A stretch of 64,000 nucleotides of DNA from Actinoplanes derwentensis (lineage in GTDB: Bacteria; Actinomycetota; Actinomycetes; Mycobacteriales; Micromonosporaceae). The notes below the pieces were generated by a model. It saw only the letters and a program-made list of their open reading frames with translations. It was not told the origin of the DNA and made no database searches. The DNA lies in contig NZ_LT629758.1 in NCBI RefSeq assembly GCF_900104725.1, positions 6,937,001-7,001,000 of the forward strand, in the 5' to 3' direction. This document shows positions 1 to 8,589 of the stretch, one piece after another; the first letter of the stretch is position 1, and each line of letters starts with the position of its first letter. A program made the translations under genes and the position numbers.

Positions 1-14
1 CGAAGGGGTGCCTC

Positions 15-962
15 ATGCCTGATCATTTTGAGGAACTGTTCGCACGGGCCCGTCCGGTCGCGGTGCAGACGATCCGGCCGCCCGGCACCGACGCGGCCCG
101 GCAGACAGTCCGGCGGCGCCGTCGTCGGCGGGCCGTGGCGATCGGTGTCGCGGCGGTGCTCGTCGTGCTCGGTGGCGTGCTGGTCCGGCCGGGTTCGGCG
201 CCGCCGGTGGTGGCGCCGGTCTCGCCGGAGCGACTCGGTCAGGTCGCCCGGAACGCGCTCGGCCCGGCCACCGGCCCGGTGGCCGTGGAGAAACAGGGCG
301 AGGTGCGGAACGGCTGGTCCGCGCCGGGATACGTCTACTTCGGGGAACAGCAGCTGATCGCGGCGTGCGCCGGGACCGGCTCGATGACCCTGGTCGTCAC
401 CGGCGTGTCGGGCCTCTCGGCCGGTCCGTCCCTCGTCAGGGAACTGACGGTGCCCTGCTCGGATGTTCCGGAACCGGTCAGCACCCGGTACTTCCCCGAC
501 AACCGTCACACGGCCGGCGTCGAGTTCTCGATCGTGAACGCGGTGGGCACTGCCGGTTTCGCCTTCCGGGTGCTCACCCCCGACACCGGCGAGCCGCTGC
601 GGCTCGACGTCGACGCGGCCAGCCCGAACACCGCGCTCCAGCTCACCGAGAAGGAGAGCCGCTCCGGATTCGGGATGAGCGGCGACCTGGAGGGCGAGGC
701 GGTGTCCGTGTTGCCGGAGACAGTCGGCGGGCGGTTCACGGTGGCGGTGGCCTGCGCCGGTGTGGGCCGGCTCGAGGTCACGATCAGGCGGGTGTCCGGA
801 GGGACCGTCGACACGTGGGAGATGCCCTGCCGGTGGCCGCCGGAACGGCACAACTGGAAACCGGCCCAGGCCAGCGGCGACCTCGAACTCCAGCTGCTCT
901 TCGTGCCCGGATCGGATTCGACGGCCGGCGCCCATTTCGCGGTCCAGGTGATCCCGAAGTAG
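15..962 (+). CDS. membrane-anchored hypothetical protein, paralogue of the 1541-2536 protein
   Basis: 315 aa of unknown function. The N-terminus (about 1-38) is cytoplasmic and ends in an arginine run (RRRRRRR), followed by one hydrophobic segment at about 40-57 and a long exported domain with no signature I recognise. An AAGGGG Shine-Dalgarno lies just before the ATG. The N-terminal motif (DHFEELF, then RPPGT and ARQTVRRRRRRRA) matches that of the gene after the sigma factor (DHLEVLF, QPPGT, VRQTVRRRRTGRA), so the two are paralogues flanking an ECF sigma factor. Anti-sigma or signal-sensor roles are inferred from position only; no zinc-binding anti-sigma motif is visible. Confidence 0.75.
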   Translation: MPDHFEELFARARPVAVQTIRPPGTDAARQTVRRRRRRRAVAIGVAAVLVVLGGVLVRPGSAPPVVAPVSPERLGQVARNALGPATGPVAVEKQGEVRNGWSAPGYVYFGEQQLIAACAGTGSMTLVVTGVSGLSAGPSLVRELTVPCSDVPEPVSTRYFPDNRHTAGVEFSIVNAVGTAGFAFRVLTPDTGEPLRLDVDAASPNTALQLTEKESRSGFGMSGDLEGEAVSVLPETVGGRFTVAVACAGVGRLEVTIRRVSGGTVDTWEMPCRWPPERHNWKPAQASGDLELQLLFVPGSDSTAGAHFAVQVIPK

Positions 963-999
963 CCTGCAACGTTTCGTGGGAGTCCGGCGTGTAGTCGCC

Positions 1000-1551
1000 A
1001 TGACAGCCCTCGTCGAACCCCGATCGGAGACGCCGGACGCCGTGCACCATGATCCGCCGTCGTTCGACGAGGTCTACGCCGCGCACTTCGCCGACCTGAC
1101 CGTGCAGCTCTACGCCTACTTCGGGGACCGGCAGGAAGCACAGGATGTGGTCCAGGAGGCGTTCTGCCGGGCGTACGCCCGATGGAAGACCATTTCCGGG
1201 TACGAGGATCCGGTCGCGTGGGTGCGCCGGGTCGCCTGGAATCTGGCCGTCAGCCGGTGGCGGCGGGCTCGGACCGCACTGGGCTTCCTGCGCCGGCAGC
1301 GGGTCGTCGAACCGGCCGCTGACGGGCCCAGCCCGGAACGGGTCGCCCTGGTCGCCGCGCTCGGCACTCTGCCAACGGCCCAGCGCCGGGCGGTCGTCCT
1401 GCACTACCTGGCCGACCTGCCGACCGCCGAGATCGCGGTGCGGGAGCAGGTCACCGAAGCAGCGGTCCGTTCCAACCTGCACCGTGGCCGGGCTGCACTG
1501 GCCGCCCAGCTCAAGACTTCGGATTCGCATGGGGTGTGTCGTGACCACTGA
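1000..1551 (+). CDS. ECF-type sigma-70 family RNA polymerase sigma factor (SigE-like)
   Basis: 183 aa from the ATG; an in-frame GTG at 976 would add eight residues. Region sigma-2 is at about 18-85 (FDEVYAAHFADLTVQLYAY, then QDVVQEAFCRAY and the WVRRVAWNLA helix). Region sigma-4 is at about 120-172 (LPTAQRRAVVLHYLADL with a C-terminal helix-turn-helix). There is no sigma-3, as expected for ECF factors, which direct RNA polymerase to a small set of promoters. The stop overlaps the start of the next membrane gene, so the two are probably translated together. The target promoters cannot be read from this window. Confidence 0.92.
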   Translation: MTALVEPRSETPDAVHHDPPSFDEVYAAHFADLTVQLYAYFGDRQEAQDVVQEAFCRAYARWKTISGYEDPVAWVRRVAWNLAVSRWRRARTALGFLRRQRVVEPAADGPSPERVALVAALGTLPTAQRRAVVLHYLADLPTAEIAVREQVTEAAVRSNLHRGRAALAAQLKTSDSHGVCRDH

Positions 1552-2536
1552 TCACCTGGAGGTGCTCTTCGCGGATCTGCGGGCGGACACGCTGCCGACC
1601 GTCCAGCCACCCGGAACGGTGGCGGTGCGGCAGACCGTGCGACGCCGCCGGACCGGGCGCGCGGTGCTCTCGGCGGCCGCGGCGGTCCTGGTGATCGCCG
1701 GTGGGATCGCCGTGTCGACCGGTCACCGGTCCGCCGCTCCACCCGCCGACGCGACGCCGTCCGTGACACCCTCCGCGATACCGTCCGTCGCGGAGGATCC
1801 CCTGTTGAAGCAGGCGAACGTCGCCAGGCAGGCCCTGCTCGCCGGGCAGAACGGAACCCCGGCGATCGACGCCGCCGAACCGGTCGTCGGCGGATACCGG
1901 GTCGAGCACGGCAAATACCCGGGCAAGCTGCTGCTCCGGGTCGCCTGTGCCGGGAGCGGGCACTTCACGCTGACCGTCGACGCCCACGACCCGAAGGTGG
2001 AGTGGAAGAAGATCGCCCAGGTGCCGGTGGAATGCTCCGACCAGCCCGTTCCGGCGAGCACCACCTTCACCATGGTCGCGTCGTCGACCATCCACCGGAT
2101 GCGGCTCGCCGACGCCATGGACTCCAGCGGCAACGGCGGCTTCGCCTACCAGGTGACCAGCGCGACCGGTGCGCCGCTCAGCGGCGAACCGGAACCCACC
2201 GACAGTTATAACCCGGATCGCAGACTCAAGCTGGACGGACGCGAGCCCGAGACCGAGGGGACCGCACGGCTCGGACGAGGTAGGCCGCAGGCCGGTATGG
2301 CGCCCTCCCGGGAGGAGGGCCGCTACCTGCTCCTGACCAAATGCACCGGGACCGGCATCGCCACCCTGGCGGTGAGAAGCGGCGGGAAAGACATCGTCAC
2401 GGTCGACACGGTCTGCGCCTCGCCGGCTGGACCTCAGACCGAGACTCCGGGGATCCCGGTCGACATGATGACGAGTGTCAGCATCCGGGCCGACGGCGCG
2501 GACGGCCTGCTCAGCTGGGCCCTCATCCCTTCATGA
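1541..2536 (+). CDS. membrane-anchored hypothetical protein, likely partner of the ECF sigma factor
   Basis: 331 aa. The GTG start is chosen because it aligns with the start of the upstream paralogue and has GGGG six bases before it; an in-frame ATG at 1529 is the alternative. The layout is a short cytoplasmic segment, an arginine-rich stretch, one membrane segment at about 41-58, a Pro/Thr/Ser linker (TPSVTPSAIPS), then an exported domain with paired cysteines (RVACAGSG, VPVECSD, TKCTGTG). It overlaps the sigma gene by 11 bases. This is the usual place for an anti-sigma factor, but the known anti-sigma folds are not recognisable. Confidence 0.75.
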   Translation: MTTDHLEVLFADLRADTLPTVQPPGTVAVRQTVRRRRTGRAVLSAAAAVLVIAGGIAVSTGHRSAAPPADATPSVTPSAIPSVAEDPLLKQANVARQALLAGQNGTPAIDAAEPVVGGYRVEHGKYPGKLLLRVACAGSGHFTLTVDAHDPKVEWKKIAQVPVECSDQPVPASTTFTMVASSTIHRMRLADAMDSSGNGGFAYQVTSATGAPLSGEPEPTDSYNPDRRLKLDGREPETEGTARLGRGRPQAGMAPSREEGRYLLLTKCTGTGIATLAVRSGGKDIVTVDTVCASPAGPQTETPGIPVDMMTSVSIRADGADGLLSWALIPS

Positions 2537-2541
2537 GGCCG

Positions 2542-3831
2542 TCACAGGCCGGGGAGGCGGCCGTTGCGGAAGACGTCGACGAAGTCCTGGTGGTCCTCGC
2601 GGGCCTGGTCACCGTACTTGTGTGCGAACTCGACCAGGTGCCGTACGAAACCCGCCTCGTCCTTGTCGACGACCGCGACGATCGCCTCCTCGGTGGAGAA
2701 GTCGACCAGGTCGTGGCTCGACTCGTCGTCGGCGACCGAGTGCATGCGGGCCACCGCCCGGCCCAGGTCGGCGATCACTCCAGCCAGTTCCTCCGGCTCG
2801 TTCACGTCGGACCAGTCGAGATCGGCGGCGTACGGCGACACCTCCGCCACCAGCTGGCCCACCCCGTCCAGCTCGGTGAAACCCAGCCACGGGTCGGCGT
2901 GCGCCTGCAGGGCACGCTGCGACTCCGCCGTACGGTGGCCCTGGTGTTGGAAGTAGCCCTTGACCCGGTCGTCGTCGATCCATCGGGCCACGGCCGGCAC
3001 CTGGGCCTGCTTCATGTAGATGATCACGTCGTTCTCCAGGGCCTCGGTGTGGCCTTCGAGAAGCAGGTTGTACGACGGCAGCCCGGCTGAACCGATGCCC
3101 ACGCCCTTGCGCAGCTTGATGTCCTTGATGTGCGTCGACACCGGCCGCGTCGATTCGGGCAGCGTGCCCAGGTAGCGGGTGAACGCCTGCTTCACCGTCT
3201 CGGCCGTCGGCTCGTCGACGTCGTAGACGCCGTCACCGAGGGAGAAGCGGCGTTCGAAGTCGTCGATCGTGGTCTGGCTGTCGAGCAGGTCGACCCGGGT
3301 GTTGAGGCGGGCCTCCTGGAGCACCCGGCGCAGCACACCGGCGGCGTTCGCCAGGGTGATCGAGCCGATCGCGTCGTCGCCGCCGTGCGCGATGGCCCGC
3401 AGCTCGGTCAGGTACGACTTGGCGAACTCGCTGACCAGCGCGGTGATGTGGTCATCCGAGAGCGCCTTCGAGTAACCGATCAGAGCGACGCTCGCCGCGA
3501 ACCGCTTCAGGTCCCAGCTGAACGGGCCCACGTACGCCTCGTCGAAGTCGTTGACGTTGAAGACGAGGTGCCCGGACGAGTTCATGTAGGTGCCGAAATT
3601 CTCGGCGTGCAGGTCACCGTGAATCCAGACGCGGCTGGTCCGCTCGTCGAGAAAACTGTCATCTCGGAAATCGCCTCTCAAATCGGCGTAGAAAAGCGAG
3701 GCGCTGCCCCGGTAGAACGCGAACGGCGACGCCGCCATCTTCCGGAACTTGCGACGGAACGCGGCCGGGTCCAACGCCATGAGCTGGCCGAACTCGCGCG
3801 TCAGAACCTCGGTGATGAACTCAGCCCTCAT
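2542..3831 (-). CDS. DUF2252 family protein
   Basis: 429 aa. The start is placed at [10 protein letters not shown] because upstream codons run into the divergent hemC region. Family hallmarks are [12 protein letters not shown] (38-49), [10 protein letters not shown] (71-80) and NVNDFDEA (92-99). The HGDLH...N and DFD pair resembles the catalytic loop and metal-binding DFG of aminoglycoside-phosphotransferase-like kinases, so an ATP-dependent phosphotransfer role is plausible, though the biochemical function of DUF2252 is not established. It is convergent with the gene ending at 2536, five bases away, and divergent from hemC across 49 bases that must hold both promoters. Confidence 0.88.
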   Translation of the reverse strand: MRAEFITEVLTREFGQLMALDPAAFRRKFRKMAASPFAFYRGSASLFYADLRGDFRDDSFLDERTSRVWIHGDLHAENFGTYMNSSGHLVFNVNDFDEAYVGPFSWDLKRFAASVALIGYSKALSDDHITALVSEFAKSYLTELRAIAHGGDDAIGSITLANAAGVLRRVLQEARLNTRVDLLDSQTTIDDFERRFSLGDGVYDVDEPTAETVKQAFTRYLGTLPESTRPVSTHIKDIKLRKGVGIGSAGLPSYNLLLEGHTEALENDVIIYMKQAQVPAVARWIDDDRVKGYFQHQGHRTAESQRALQAHADPWLGFTELDGVGQLVAEVSPYAADLDWSDVNEPEELAGVIADLGRAVARMHSVADDESSHDLVDFSTEEAIVAVVDKDEAGFVRHLVEFAHKYGDQAREDHQDFVDVFRNGRLPGL

Positions 3832-3880
3832 GTCGGCCACGCTACTCAGCCTCGTCGACCCTCCGGCTACGCTTTCCGCT

Positions 3881-4807
3881 ATGTCCGCTTCCCGTCTGGT
3901 GCGCATCGGCACCCGGTCCTCCCCCATGGCACTCGCCCAGGTCGAGAGGGTCCGCCGGATGCTCGCCACGCTGCGGCCCGAGCTCACCGTCGAAGTCGTG
4001 CCGCTCTCCACCAGCGGCGACCGATGGCAGGGGGCGCTGTCCGAGCTCGGCGGGAAGGGCGCGTTCACCAAAGAGGTCGACCAGGCGATCCTCGACGGGC
4101 GCGCCGACCTGGCCGTGCACTGCGTCAAAGACGTGCCCGGTGACCGGCCCGCACCCGCCGGCACCGTGTTCGCCGGCTACCTGACCCGCGACGACGTGCG
4201 CGACTGCCTCGTCGACCCGTCCGGGCGCCTGATCTCTCAGCTTCCGCCCGGGACCCGGGTCGGCACCTCCGCCGTCCGGCGCATCGCCCAGCTCAACCTG
4301 CACTGGCCGCACCTCGTCCCGGTGCCGATCCGTGGCAACGCCAACTCCCGGCTGGCCAAACTCGACGCCGGAGAGTACGACGTGCTCCTGCTCGCCGTCG
4401 CCGGCCTGCACCGCATCGACCTGCCCGCCCGGATCACCCATCCGATCGACGTCGACACGTTCGTGCCCGCCGTCGGTTCCGGGACGCTGGTCCTGCAATG
4501 CCGCAAAGACGACACGGCCGCGCTCGAACTCGCGGACGTCCTCAACGACCGGCGCACCGCTCAGGAGACCGAAGCCGAACGCACCATGCTGCACATCCTG
4601 CAAGGCAGCTGCTCGTCACCCATCGGTGGTTACGCGCGCACCGAACCGGACGGTCGGATCAGCCTGCGCGCCCGGGTGATCAGCCTGGACGGCAAGACGG
4701 TGCTGGACGCGCACGAGTGGGCCGCCGACCCGGTCGTGCTCGGCACCTCGGTCGCCGCCTCGCTACTGCGGCAAGGCGCTCGGGAAATCCTCGCTCAGGC
4801 CGCTTGA
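3881..4807 (+). CDS. hemC: hydroxymethylbilane synthase (porphobilinogen deaminase)
   Basis: 308 aa, the usual length. It polymerises four porphobilinogen molecules to hydroxymethylbilane in tetrapyrrole synthesis. Motifs seen: [14 protein letters not shown] (7-20), [11 protein letters not shown] carrying the catalytic aspartate region, [28 protein letters not shown] and [13 protein letters not shown]. Cys244 in the last motif is the expected attachment point of the dipyrromethane cofactor. The start is the ATG before [11 protein letters not shown]; longer readings would run into the divergent DUF2252 gene. No other haem gene is adjacent, so this copy sits outside a hem operon. It converges on nuoB across a 22-base tandem repeat. 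Confidence 0.97.
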   Translation: MSASRLVRIGTRSSPMALAQVERVRRMLATLRPELTVEVVPLSTSGDRWQGALSELGGKGAFTKEVDQAILDGRADLAVHCVKDVPGDRPAPAGTVFAGYLTRDDVRDCLVDPSGRLISQLPPGTRVGTSAVRRIAQLNLHWPHLVPVPIRGNANSRLAKLDAGEYDVLLLAVAGLHRIDLPARITHPIDVDTFVPAVGSGTLVLQCRKDDTAALELADVLNDRRTAQETEAERTMLHILQGSCSSPIGGYARTEPDGRISLRARVISLDGKTVLDAHEWAADPVVLGTSVAASLLRQGAREILAQAA

Positions 4808-4815
4808 TCGGCGGT

Positions 4816-4881
4816 TCATGGCTCTTCTACCAGCGGTCTATGGCTCTTCGACCAGGGGCTTATGGCTTTTTGACCAGCGGC
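4816..4881. repeat. 22-base tandem repeat, three copies, spanning the nuoB stop codon
   Basis: Three imperfect copies with a 22-base period; the core ATGGCT starts at 4818, 4840 and 4862. The right-hand copy encodes the last residues of NuoB (PLVKKP-stop). Read on the minus strand, each copy carries a stop codon after CCA: TAA, then TAG, then TGA. The array fills the space between convergent hemC and nuoB. Confidence 0.85.
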
Positions 4882-5381
4882 GCGGCCAGGGCCAGCGGGT
4901 CCGGCCGGTGCACTCCGCCCAGCCCGGACTGCTCGGCGGCGATCTTCTCCTGAAGCTTCAGGATGCCGTGCAGCAGCGCCTCCGGGCGGGGCGGGCAACC
5001 CGGCACGTAGACGTCCACCGGAATGATCTGGTCGACGCCCTTGGTGACCGAATAGGAATCCCAGTACGGCCCGCCGCAGTTCGAGCAGGAGCCGAAGGAG
5101 ATCACATACTTCGGCTCCGGCATCTGGTCGTACAGCCGCTTGATCGCCGGAGCCATCTTGTCGGTGACCGTGCCCGAGACGACCATCAGGTCCGCCTGGC
5201 GCGGCCCGTGCGCGAACGGGATCACCCCGAGGCGCATGAAGTCGTGGCGCGCCATGCTCGACGCGATGAATTCGATGGCGCAACACGCCAGACCGAAATT
5301 GAACACCCAGAGCGAATAGCGCCGCCCCCAGTTCAACACGAACCGGATGGGTTCCCCGAGTACTCCTGGCAGACCGGCCAT
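4860..5381 (-). CDS. nuoB: NADH-quinone oxidoreductase subunit B-like protein
   Basis: 173 aa, full length for the complex I subunit that carries the terminal [4Fe-4S] cluster N2 next to the quinone site. The four ligands are present: the tandem pair Cys33-Cys34 in GLACCAIEF, one of Cys99/Cys102 in GSCSNCGG, and Cys129 in VPGCPP. The unusual point is the setting: no other nuo gene is in the neighbourhood, so this is an isolated copy, probably extra to a complete nuo operon elsewhere. It could serve a second complex I-like or hydrogenase-like assembly; that is inference. The 3' end is part of a 22-base tandem repeat. Confidence 0.93.
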   Translation of the reverse strand: MAGLPGVLGEPIRFVLNWGRRYSLWVFNFGLACCAIEFIASSMARHDFMRLGVIPFAHGPRQADLMVVSGTVTDKMAPAIKRLYDQMPEPKYVISFGSCSNCGGPYWDSYSVTKGVDQIIPVDVYVPGCPPRPEALLHGILKLQEKIAAEQSGLGGVHRPDPLALAAPLVKKP

Positions 5382-5438
5382 CCGGTCAACCTAACGCATC
5401 CGGGTACGGCTGACTCAGCGTCATCGGCGTCCGAGCCA

Positions 5439-5470
5439 CGATGCCGACCAGGAGGTCCCGGTCGGCATCG
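5439..5470. terminator. 11-base-pair hairpin downstream of the MFS gene
   Basis: Perfect inverted repeat: CGATGCCGACC at 5439-5449 and GGTCGGCATCG at 5460-5470 with a ten-base loop. It lies 24 bases past the stop of the minus-strand MFS gene and upstream of nuoB. There is no clear U tract, as is common in GC-rich actinomycetes. Confidence 0.6.
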
Positions 5471-5494
5471 GTCACCAGATGGCTGCCGTAGCCA

Positions 5495-6736
5495 TTACGT
5501 CATTGCGTCGAGTGATGCGGCTCGGCGGCTCGGTCTGCGGACGGACGTGGACAAGGCTGCGAGCAGTGGTGGGGTGGCGGCTATCGCGAAGCACACCGGC
5601 AGCGACAGGCCGGCCAACAGCAGGCCGATCAGGGCGGTGCCCGCCGAGTTGGCCAGGTTGAAAGCGGTGTTCACCCAGGCGCCGGCCTGGGTGCGGGTCT
5701 CGGGTGTGGCGGTCTCGTCGGCCAGCAGGTAGGCCGTCGTCAACGACGGGGAGACGAACAAACCGATCACGCCGACCAGCGCGGCCAGCACGTAGAGGTT
5801 CGCCGACAGGCCGGCGACCGCGAACGACGTCCCGAGCCCGGCGGCGAGCAGCGGCAACCGGCGGCTGCCGGGCATCCGCCACGTGACGGCGCCGTAGGCC
5901 AGGCCACCGGCGACACTGCCGACCGCGAGGGCCGCCTCGATCCACGCGACGGCGGCCAGATGGTTCGCATTCCGAGCGGCGGCGACCACGAGCAGGCTGA
6001 GCGCACCGAGACACATGCCAGCCGACGCGGAGATCAGAATCGGCCGATACAGATGCGCGACGACCCGAAAGCCACTCGTCCGGGCGGACGCCCCGGTGCT
6101 CACCGCCGGGGCCGGGGCGCGGGCCGGGATGTCAGCGGCTGGTCGGGGGCGTGCAGGTGGTGACATGGCGAGCAGCAGGCTTCCGGTCAGGATGAGGATG
6201 GCGCTGAGCACCACGCCCAGTGCCGGGTTCGTGAGGGCGGCCACCGCGCCCGCTAGCAGCGGGCCGACGATGTACAACACCTCCTCGGCGACCGTGTCCA
6301 GGGAGAAGGCCCGTTGTCGCAGGGCCGGCTCGGGAAGCAGATCGCTCCAGAGTGAACGCATGATCGGGCCGAGCGGTGGGGTCGACGAACCCGCGACGGC
6401 CGACAACCCGTACAGCAGAAGGTCCGGGGTGGTGCCGGGGTGCCAGGTCGCGACGGCAAGGGCGGTCAGTGCTGAGGCGTAGACGGCGGCCATCGGTGGC
6501 AGCGCCCGGCTCGGGCCGTGCCGGTCGATGATCCGGGCCCGCACGGGCGACAGAACCCCGCTGGTCAAGCCGAAAAGGGCGACGAAGACACCGGCCACGC
6601 TGTACGAGCCGGTGGCCCGGATCACGGCGAGCATCAGAGCCAGATAGACGATGCCGTAGGAGAGCCGCCCGAGCAGGGCGGATCCGAACGTGCGGACAGC
6701 ATGAGGGGTACGCAGCACAGCGGCGTATGAGGGCAT
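5495..6736 (-). CDS. MFS transporter
   Basis: 413 aa with about twelve hydrophobic segments in two halves, joined by a Pro/Ala-rich central loop (PPARPRPAADIPARAPAPAVS). GVLSPVRARIIDRHGPSRAL after the second segment is a degenerate form of the MFS loop-2/3 signature. This indicates a proton-coupled efflux or uptake carrier of the inner membrane; the substrate cannot be told from sequence. The start is the ATG at 6736 before PSYAAVLRTP. It is transcribed alone, with a hairpin after its stop. Confidence 0.88.
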   Translation of the reverse strand: MPSYAAVLRTPHAVRTFGSALLGRLSYGIVYLALMLAVIRATGSYSVAGVFVALFGLTSGVLSPVRARIIDRHGPSRALPPMAAVYASALTALAVATWHPGTTPDLLLYGLSAVAGSSTPPLGPIMRSLWSDLLPEPALRQRAFSLDTVAEEVLYIVGPLLAGAVAALTNPALGVVLSAILILTGSLLLAMSPPARPRPAADIPARAPAPAVSTGASARTSGFRVVAHLYRPILISASAGMCLGALSLLVVAAARNANHLAAVAWIEAALAVGSVAGGLAYGAVTWRMPGSRRLPLLAAGLGTSFAVAGLSANLYVLAALVGVIGLFVSPSLTTAYLLADETATPETRTQAGAWVNTAFNLANSAGTALIGLLLAGLSLPVCFAIAATPPLLAALSTSVRRPSRRAASLDAMT

Positions 6737-6842
6737 GACTTTTCCTCGAAAGACACAGCGCTGAGATGTAGCGCCGTGGAGCGACAGGGAGGCGGGCGTG
6801 GTGCCGCGCTCCTACGCACAGAGGAAATGCATGACCATCACA

Positions 6843-7040
6843 TTACCGGCGGTCGGCCGTACCCCTCGTCATGGGGCGCTGGAGCAAGCTCAGGAAGACG
6901 GTCAGATAAGGCAGAAGAAGCAAACCGGGCACCGTACCGAAAGCTCCGGTGACCAACGAGCCGAGGGCATATCCAGCCAAAACACTGCGGGGAAGAACAC
7001 CCGACGGAGGGACCACGGGAGAGGGACCGGAGGTCGTCAT
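6843..7040 (-). pseudogene. N-terminal remnant of a GPH-type sugar:cation symporter
   Basis: 65 codons. The segment VLAGYALGSLVTGAFGTVPG followed by LLLLPYLT matches the first transmembrane segment of glycoside-pentoside-hexuronide symporters, which normally continue for over 400 residues. Here homology stops abruptly after PYLT, and a short unrelated tail (VFLSLLQRPMTRG) leads to a stop. The simplest reading is an internal deletion that removed nearly the whole carrier and left its start beside the divergent gamma-glutamyltransferase gene. A small functional membrane peptide is possible but unlikely. Confidence 0.55.
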
Positions 7041-7089
7041 CGAAGCGCATCGTAACCAAGATCGGCCTGCGCCGCCTACGCTCGCCGCT

Positions 7090-8481
7090 ATGAAAAGCGT
7101 TGCTGCCGGCGTCGCCGCCAGTCACCCGGCGACCGCCCGGACCGGGATGCGCGTTCTGCAGGCCGGAGGTACCGCAGCCGACGCCGCGGTGGCCGCCGTG
7201 CTGGCCAGTTGCGTCGCCGAGACCGTCTACACCGGACTAGGCGGGGGCGGATTCGCCACCTACTTCGAGGCGAGCACCGGCGAGGTCACCTGTCTCGACT
7301 TCTTCGTGTCGGTGCCGGGGCTCGACGGCGATCGCAGCGCGGCGGACATGATGTCAGTGGACGTGTTCTTCGGCGGGCTGCCACAGATCTACTCGATCGG
7401 CGGAGCCAGTGTGGCCGTGCCGGGAGTGCCGGCCGGGCTCGGCGAGGTGCATCGCCGCTGGGGCAAGCTGGCCTGGCCGGAGGTGGTGGCGCCGGCGGCT
7501 GGGCTGGCCCGGACCGGGGTGCTGCTGCCACCGGCGCACGCTCGCACCCTGGAATCGTGCGCGCTGGCGCTGGCCTACGGCGAGGGGGCGGCCCACTACC
7601 AGCCGGGTGGGCGGCTGCTGCAGGGCGACGAGTTGCTCTTCCACCCCGGGCTGGCGACGGCGATGGACGTGCTGGCCAGTGACGGGCCGGAGGTCTTCTA
7701 CACCGGGGAGTACGCGAAAGTGCTCGTCGACACGGTTCGGGAGGCGGGCGGGTCGATCGGGCCGGCTGATCTGGCGGCCTATCGGGTCGAATCGGTTCCG
7801 GTGGATCACGCGAGGTTGGCCGGTTACCGGGTGCACGCCCGGCATGATCTGAACCGGACCGTCGACACGATCGGTGCGCTGCCCGCCGACCTGTCCCGCC
7901 CGCATCGTGCGCCGGGAGTGGCGGACGCGCTGGTCAACCGGGGTAAGCAGCGGCTCGGCGACACCACGAACGTCTCGGTCGTGGACGGCGAGGGCAACGC
8001 CTGCGTGATCACTACGACGCTCGGGCTGGGCGCCGGGGTGTGGCTGCCGGGGCTCGGCATCAACTTGAACTCGATGCTCGGTGAGGGTGAGCTGCTGACC
8101 GGTGAACTGGTGCCGGGGCAGCGGATGTCGTCGTACATGTGCCCGCTCGTGGTCACCGATCCGGACGGTGGATTGGTCGTCGCGGCCGGTTCGGCAGGGG
8201 CCTCCCGGATTCGGACCGCGCTTGTCGACACGCTGCTCGGGGTCCTGGTCGACGAGTTGAGCGTTCCCGAAGCGATCGCCCGGCCGCGCTTTCACGCGGT
8301 CGAGGACACCGTGCATGCCGAAGCCGGCTGCCCGCCCGGTGAGCTGGAGGCTCTGGCGAGTGCCGGCTGGCAGATCGTCGAGTGGCCGGAGATCAACCAC
8401 TACTTCGGCGGGGTCACCGCCGTGGGCCGGGCCGGTGCGGCCGGCGACCCTCGGCGTGGCGGTGTCGGACTGCTCGTCTGA
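7090..8481 (+). CDS. gamma-glutamyltransferase family protein
   Basis: 463 aa, shorter than classical periplasmic enzymes (about 570-580) and without a signal peptide. The family self-cleaves before a Thr nucleophile and transfers or hydrolyses gamma-glutamyl groups. GDTTNVSVVDGEGNACVITT contains the expected nucleophile, Thr292, in place of the classical TTHxSVVD. GLGAGVWLPGLGINLNSMLGE forms the substrate-binding stretch, and YTGLGGGGFATYFE is near the N-terminus. The ATG before KSVAAGVAASHPATA is chosen; longer readings would run into the divergent remnant. Reaction specificity in this short cytosolic subgroup is not known to me. Confidence 0.87.
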   Translation: MKSVAAGVAASHPATARTGMRVLQAGGTAADAAVAAVLASCVAETVYTGLGGGGFATYFEASTGEVTCLDFFVSVPGLDGDRSAADMMSVDVFFGGLPQIYSIGGASVAVPGVPAGLGEVHRRWGKLAWPEVVAPAAGLARTGVLLPPAHARTLESCALALAYGEGAAHYQPGGRLLQGDELLFHPGLATAMDVLASDGPEVFYTGEYAKVLVDTVREAGGSIGPADLAAYRVESVPVDHARLAGYRVHARHDLNRTVDTIGALPADLSRPHRAPGVADALVNRGKQRLGDTTNVSVVDGEGNACVITTTLGLGAGVWLPGLGINLNSMLGEGELLTGELVPGQRMSSYMCPLVVTDPDGGLVVAAGSAGASRIRTALVDTLLGVLVDELSVPEAIARPRFHAVEDTVHAEAGCPPGELEALASAGWQIVEWPEINHYFGGVTAVGRAGAAGDPRRGGVGLLV

Positions 8482-8482
8482 G

Positions 8483-8517
8483 GTCACTCACGCGCTGTGA
8501 GACGGGGCGTGAGTGAC
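8483..8517. terminator. 11-base-pair hairpin after the gamma-glutamyltransferase gene
   Basis: GTCACTCACGC at 8483-8493 pairs perfectly with GCGTGAGTGAC at 8507-8517 around a 13-base loop. It starts just after the stop codon at 8481. It is followed by about 70 bases without features before the convergent epimerase gene. Confidence 0.65.
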
Positions 8518-8589
8518 GGGATGATCGCTTGGCGACGGCCGCGGGACGCAAAGACGGTGCTTGAGCGGTGGGGTGGCTGTCTGGTGGGG

